Shown piece after piece: positions 13,874-16,034 of a DNA stretch of 16,034 nt. The first letter of the stretch is position 1. Every line of letters starts with the position of its first letter. Position numbers and translations under genes: made by a program. Source of the stretch: Candidatus Bathyarchaeota archaeon. Its GTDB lineage: Archaea; Thermoproteota; Bathyarchaeia; Bathyarchaeales; Bathycorpusculaceae. Location: NCBI GenBank assembly GCA_030626685.1, contig DAOUTL010000012.1:1-16034 (forward strand), in the 5' to 3' direction. The notes below the pieces were generated by a model that did not search any database, was not told the DNA's origin, and saw only the letters and a program-made list of their open reading frames with translations.

Positions 13874-14008
13874 ATTAGAATGTAATTCTAATCAGTTCCT
13901 TAGGTTCTGCCATAACTTTTCCGCATTTCTTATATTTAACAACTTCTGATGGTTCATAAATTGAATCTAATGATTCAATTATTTGATTAAACGAGACAAG
14001 TTTAAACT
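13874..14008 (-). other. Open frame without a start codon, about 44 codons
   Basis: Reading from after a TAA at 14010-14012, the frame gives KFKLVSFNQIIESLDSIYEP and SEVVKYKKCGKVMAEPKELI, ending RITF at 13874. It looks coding in composition and directly follows the basic 56-aa gene, but lacks ATG, GTG or TTG before the internal Met. It may start at a rare codon (ATA or ATT are available), be a fragment, or be chance. Confidence 0.28.
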
Positions 14009-14018
14009 TTTATTAGGT

Positions 14019-14189
14019 TTATTTTCGCTTTTTGGATGTCTTTTTTGATGGAGACAAAATTCGTGACAACTTCTTCTTTGCTCGTTCTCTTTTGGCTTTA
14101 ATCGCTTCATGCATAAGGCTACCAGATTCGTAAGGAACTGTCTGACCTTTTCTAAAAGTATATTTCCTTTTTCTCTTTTTAGCAGGCAT
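14019..14189 (-). CDS. 56-aa highly basic protein
   Basis: ATG 14189 follows GGAGAGTGA, one of the better ribosome binding sites here, and reads MPAKKRKRKYTFRKGQTVPY, then ESGSLMHEAIKAKRERAKKK, ending LSRILSPSKKTSKKRK. More than a third of residues are Lys or Arg, in clusters at both ends with a short helical centre, typical of small proteins that coat DNA or bind RNA. It lies 14 bases after the HNH gene on the same strand, so the two are probably co-transcribed. No family recognised. A longer frame over the same bases (13979-14200) is an out-of-phase shadow. Confidence 0.68.
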   Translation of the reverse strand: MPAKKRKRKYTFRKGQTVPYESGSLMHEAIKAKRERAKKKLSRILSPSKKTSKKRK

Positions 14190-14203
14190 TCACTCTCCAA
14201 TAA

Positions 14204-14560
14204 TTATTTTAATATTATATCCGCTACCGATGGGATAGATTCTTTTCTGCTCTTCCTCTTTCTTCTTTTCTTATCGACTTTCTTCAACCTCTCTTTATGC
14301 GTCAAGATTTCGTGACACTTTGGACATACGGCTCTTCCATTTCGTGTTATCGTTCTTCCACCAGAAGCCCAAGGTTTATTATGGTGAAAATGTATTGCTC
14401 TGGGGTCAAGTTTCTTATGACATACTGCACATTTAGAGTCTTGTTGATAGAGAATTTCCTCTTGTTGAGTTTTGGTAAAGGCTCTTCTAGAATCCCTTTT
14501 CGTTTTTCGCTTTTCCTCTCCCAAAATTAATTTTCTTACATCCACAGGTTTTATAGACAA
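14204..14560 (-). CDS. HNH endonuclease
   Basis: A 118-residue HNH-family nuclease. The core is CAVCHKKL (Cys44, Cys47), AIHFHHNKPWASGG (His59, His60: the first, catalytic H), ITRNGRAVCPKCHE (Asn74, Cys79, Cys82, His83); the four cysteines form the structural zinc site and the two histidines with Asn the beta-beta-alpha-metal site. A very basic tail (KKVDKKRRKRKSRK) would hold DNA. The open frame begins at TTG 14590, but TTG 14560 has AGAGG eight bases upstream, so I use it; GTG 14545 is also possible. The bases of the earlier start are a perfect palindrome (14575-14590). HNH genes of this size occur alone, in proviruses and next to introns; with the basic protein it may belong to a small mobile cluster. 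Confidence 0.85.
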   Translation of the reverse strand: MSIKPVDVRKLILGEEKRKTKRDSRRAFTKTQQEEILYQQDSKCAVCHKKLDPRAIHFHHNKPWASGGRTITRNGRAVCPKCHEILTHKERLKKVDKKRRKRKSRKESIPSVADIILK

Positions 14561-14574
14561 ACAAACAACCTCTA

Positions 14575-14590
14575 TTGATAATATTATCAA
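14575..14590. promoter_or_regulatory. 16-bp perfect palindrome before the HNH gene
   Basis: TTGATAATATTATCAA. With a TATA-like ctaataaatt near 14597-14607 on the minus strand, it would overlap the transcript start, a typical position for a repressor operator. It is AT-rich, so chance cannot be excluded. Confidence 0.35.
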
Positions 14591-14617
14591 GAAACAATTT
14601 ATTAGTTTTTGTTGTCA

Positions 14618-15019
14618 TCAGAGAAAGAACCAACGTTTCTTCTTTGGCTTTTTGGGTTCTTGTTTTGTTTCTTCTTCTAAATCCTTCAGTATTTTACCCT
14701 TTAAATGAGAGATGTTATTACGTGGTTGAGTCCACTTATAGTGGCATATATTACATTCATAGTTTACCTTTTCTTTATTAAAGCTCCAAACACCAACGTC
14801 TGGTGAATGGCATTTTGGACAAACTTCATACCCATGCATCGCATCCCGTAGAGCCTGCTCATCTGCAAAAGTCTTCTTTTGATACCAAAATGGCTCTTTA
14901 GGCATATTTGAGCATTGATGATTTTCTGGAAGCCTGTGCTCTGGACAAAAAGTTTTACCACAATAAGAACAGACAAAGGGAAAAAGAACTTCTTTGCCGC
15001 AGTATTCACATTTTGGCAT
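14618..15019 (-). CDS. AN1-type zinc finger and zinc-ribbon protein
   Basis: A 133-residue protein. Residues 4-36 fit the AN1 zinc finger exactly: Cys4-x2-Cys7-x9-Cys17-x2-Cys20-x4-Cys25-x2-His28-x5-His34-x-Cys36 (CEYCG, FVCSYCGKTFCPEHR, ENHQC). Residues 67-92 add a second site, CPKC (67/70) and CNIC (89/92), a zinc ribbon. The tail is charged (LEEETKQEPKKPKKKR) and ends in WFFL. AN1 domains in eukaryotes work in ubiquitin and stress pathways; archaeal ones are poorly understood, so the role is open. ATG 15019 follows GAGGA six bases away; GTG 15070 upstream has no site, though a TATA at about 15096-15103 would place the start point right at it. First gene of the minus-strand cluster. Confidence 0.88.
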   Translation of the reverse strand: MPKCEYCGKEVLFPFVCSYCGKTFCPEHRLPENHQCSNMPKEPFWYQKKTFADEQALRDAMHGYEVCPKCHSPDVGVWSFNKEKVNYECNICHYKWTQPRNNISHLKGKILKDLEEETKQEPKKPKKKRWFFL

Positions 15020-15105
15020 AATTATCCTCAAATTAATTAGTCTATCACCCATAAGTGAATTTTGCTTCACCAGCTTACAATGTTTAAGATTGCCAAATTA
15101 TACCA

Positions 15106-15288
15106 TTGTTCCTTGTTAAGAAAGAAGTCTTTGAATGGATTATCAACAAAACAGAAAACATTAAACTCGGAAGAGCAAGAAAGCTCCTCCTGAGTCTCAA
15201 AACATTGTTGGACTTAGTTATCCGCGCTTTGCCAACGCTCGTCATCGCATCAAGCGCCTTCCATGCGGGTGAGTGTTCAAGTATTTGA
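15106..15288 (+). pseudogene. Possible decayed fragment (ASCH-like start)
   Basis: From TTG 15106 the frame reads MFLVKKEVFEWIINKTENIK then LGRARK. This faintly resembles the first strand-helix of ASCH domains (FEWI...KTIELR.G.A). What follows is hydrophobic and unlike that family, while another frame then reads APPESQNIVGLSYPRFANAR, so the piece may be frameshifted. It has no promoter or ribosome binding site, and its end overlaps the regulatory region of the DUF4382 gene. It may equally be chance. Confidence 0.2.
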
Positions 15289-15318
15289 ACGGGGTGTTCA
15301 AAAGCGTTGTCTTAAATC
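15274..15318 (+). promoter_or_regulatory. Regulatory site and promoter of the DUF4382 gene (shared motif, copy 2)
   Basis: TGTTCAA (15274-15280), then 21 bp from its start TGTTCAAAAGCGTTGT (15295-15310), then C and TTAAATC as the TATA box. GTTCAA-gtat-TTGAAC (15275-15290) is a perfect inverted repeat with a 4-bp spacer, so the site looks like a dimer site plus a third half-site. The transcript start would be near 15341, 12 bases before ATG 15353. Confidence 0.68.
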
Positions 15319-15352
15319 TTGCGATGTCATATTAGTATCGCAGGGAAAACGT

Positions 15353-15925
15353 ATGGAAAGTGAATTTAGAAAGGTTGGATTCTACGCGGCTACTGGAATT
15401 CTAATTGCTGGTCTAATAATTGCTGGAGTGTTCCTTTCCGGCGCACAGTTCCCAAGCATCACTAGCCCCGTATCCAAGGCTCAAACCGGCACACTGATAG
15501 TGTTGCTAACGGACGCCCCTGTGAACCTTACAAAACTAGACGTGACCATAGGCAACCTTTCAGCGCATAGCGTTGAAGAGGAGTGGATAAACATACCCTT
15601 CGTCAACGGGGAAGAAGTGTCCTTTAACCTTCTCGCGTTACAGAATGTGACAATGGAACTGTCTGACGCGGAGATACCTGTTGGAAACTACACCAAAATT
15701 CGAATGACCATAAAAAATGCTAACGCAACTTTTGCAAACGAAGATTCTGAACCTGTGCCCCTCACAGTTCCGTCAGGACACATCGATATTATAACTCACT
15801 TCGAAATTGAATCCAATAGTACAACTGTTCTGTTGATTGACATGGAACCTGACTGGGTAGCAATCAGCAAAACCAATCATCTAAGACCGATATTCAAAGC
15901 GGACGTATCAACCAAACCGTCATGA
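15353..15925 (+). CDS. Secreted or membrane-anchored DUF4382 protein
   Basis: A 190-residue exported protein. Residues 8-30 are a signal/anchor helix (VGFYAATGILIAGLIIAGVF); residues 45-185 match the DUF4382 layout: a first strand GTLIVLLTDAPVNLTKLDVT, then IGNLSAHSVEEEWINI, a FNLLAL strand, ...IPVGNYTKIRMTIKNA, VPSGHIDIITHFEI, LLIDMEPDW and a last strand LRPIFKADV. The family is a beta-sandwich of unknown function found outside archaeal and bacterial cells; several sequons suggest glycosylation. The open frame starts earlier (15263), but that stretch contains the promoter motif; ATG 15353 has AGGGA six to seven bases upstream and is the right start. It shares its upstream regulatory site with the beta-helix surface protein. 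Confidence 0.86.
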   Translation: MESEFRKVGFYAATGILIAGLIIAGVFLSGAQFPSITSPVSKAQTGTLIVLLTDAPVNLTKLDVTIGNLSAHSVEEEWINIPFVNGEEVSFNLLALQNVTMELSDAEIPVGNYTKIRMTIKNANATFANEDSEPVPLTVPSGHIDIITHFEIESNSTTVLLIDMEPDWVAISKTNHLRPIFKADVSTKPS

Positions 15926-15935
15926 CACAAACGTT

Positions 15936-16034
15936 GTGAGAAACATGTGGAAAGTGTTTGCGGGCATGTTGGAAACATTGACGAACAACTTGGAAATATT
16001 GACGCCTACATTGTTGGTGTGTTTCGCAGCGTAT
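15936..16034 (+). CDS. Start of an unidentified gene (cut by window end)
   Basis: From GTG 15936 (or ATG 15945) the frame stays open for 33 codons to the edge: MWKVFAGMLETLTNNLEILT then PTLLVCFAAY. It contains a DNA-level tandem-like repeat (TTGGAAA.ATTGACG twice, 15969-16003), giving LETLTNN-LEILT. It begins ten bases after the DUF4382 stop, so it could be its operon partner, but there is no clear ribosome binding site. No family can be named from so little. Confidence 0.35.
   Translation, partial: MRNMWKVFAGMLETLTNNLEILTPTLLVCFAAY

Noticed and set aside
13979..14200. 73-codon minus-strand frame
   Set aside because: Overlaps the 56-aa basic protein in another phase; the shorter frame has the ribosome binding site and coherent composition.
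1..16034. tRNA, rRNA, CRISPR arrays, intact transposase or integrase
   Set aside because: Looked for on both strands by characteristic motifs and repeat spacing; none seen.

Overview
The window most likely comes from an archaeon, probably an uncultured lineage such as the Bathyarchaeia; that placement is inference from style, not a match. The grounds are TATA boxes about 25 nt before starts with short or no leaders, GTG and TTG starts, an AN1 zinc finger, a DUF116 protein, several winged-helix and zinc-ribbon mini-proteins, and secreted proteins rich in N-x-S/T sequons.

Layout: 1-350 (minus) is the cut end of a small alpha-helical protein resembling a head-tail connector, so a provirus may lie to the left. 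682-3223 (minus) is a two-gene unit: an MFS permease and a binuclear-metal amidohydrolase of the prolidase/imidazolonepropionase type, facing a divergent winged-helix protein (3552-3848). 3849-4755 is sparse, with a 47-aa zinc ribbon, a possible CxxC mini-protein and a structured-looking leader. 4802-6007 is a membrane-anchored transglutaminase-like protein whose signal peptide lies one base out of frame across a run of eight T. 5968-6524 is bounded by 17-nt inverted repeats and contains an apparently independent structured RNA of about 165 nt on the minus strand, with its own TATA box, closing stem and U-rich end. A PD-(D/E)xK-like nuclease candidate follows (6546-7181).

7373-9856 (minus) is a large secreted beta-helix protein, followed by a metallophosphoesterase, a CruF-like membrane protein and a DUF116 protein (all minus). 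12494-12841 is a small inverted-repeat element carrying a decayed winged-helix gene. 12852-13752 (minus) is a secreted tyrosine-heptad coiled coil with a transglutaminase-like head, followed by a coupled 43-aa Cys protein. 13874-15019 (minus) is a run of small nucleic-acid-type genes: a basic 56-aa protein, an HNH nuclease and an AN1/zinc-ribbon protein. 15353-15925 (plus) is a DUF4382 lipoprotein-like or membrane-anchored protein, and a cut ORF closes the window.

The main regulatory observation is that the beta-helix gene (minus) and the DUF4382 gene (plus), over 5 kb apart, share the same upstream site: TGTTCAA, then 21 bp later TGTTCAAAAGCGTTGT, then a TTAA TATA-like box. This suggests a small cell-surface regulon. 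No tRNA, rRNA, CRISPR array or intact transposase was seen.
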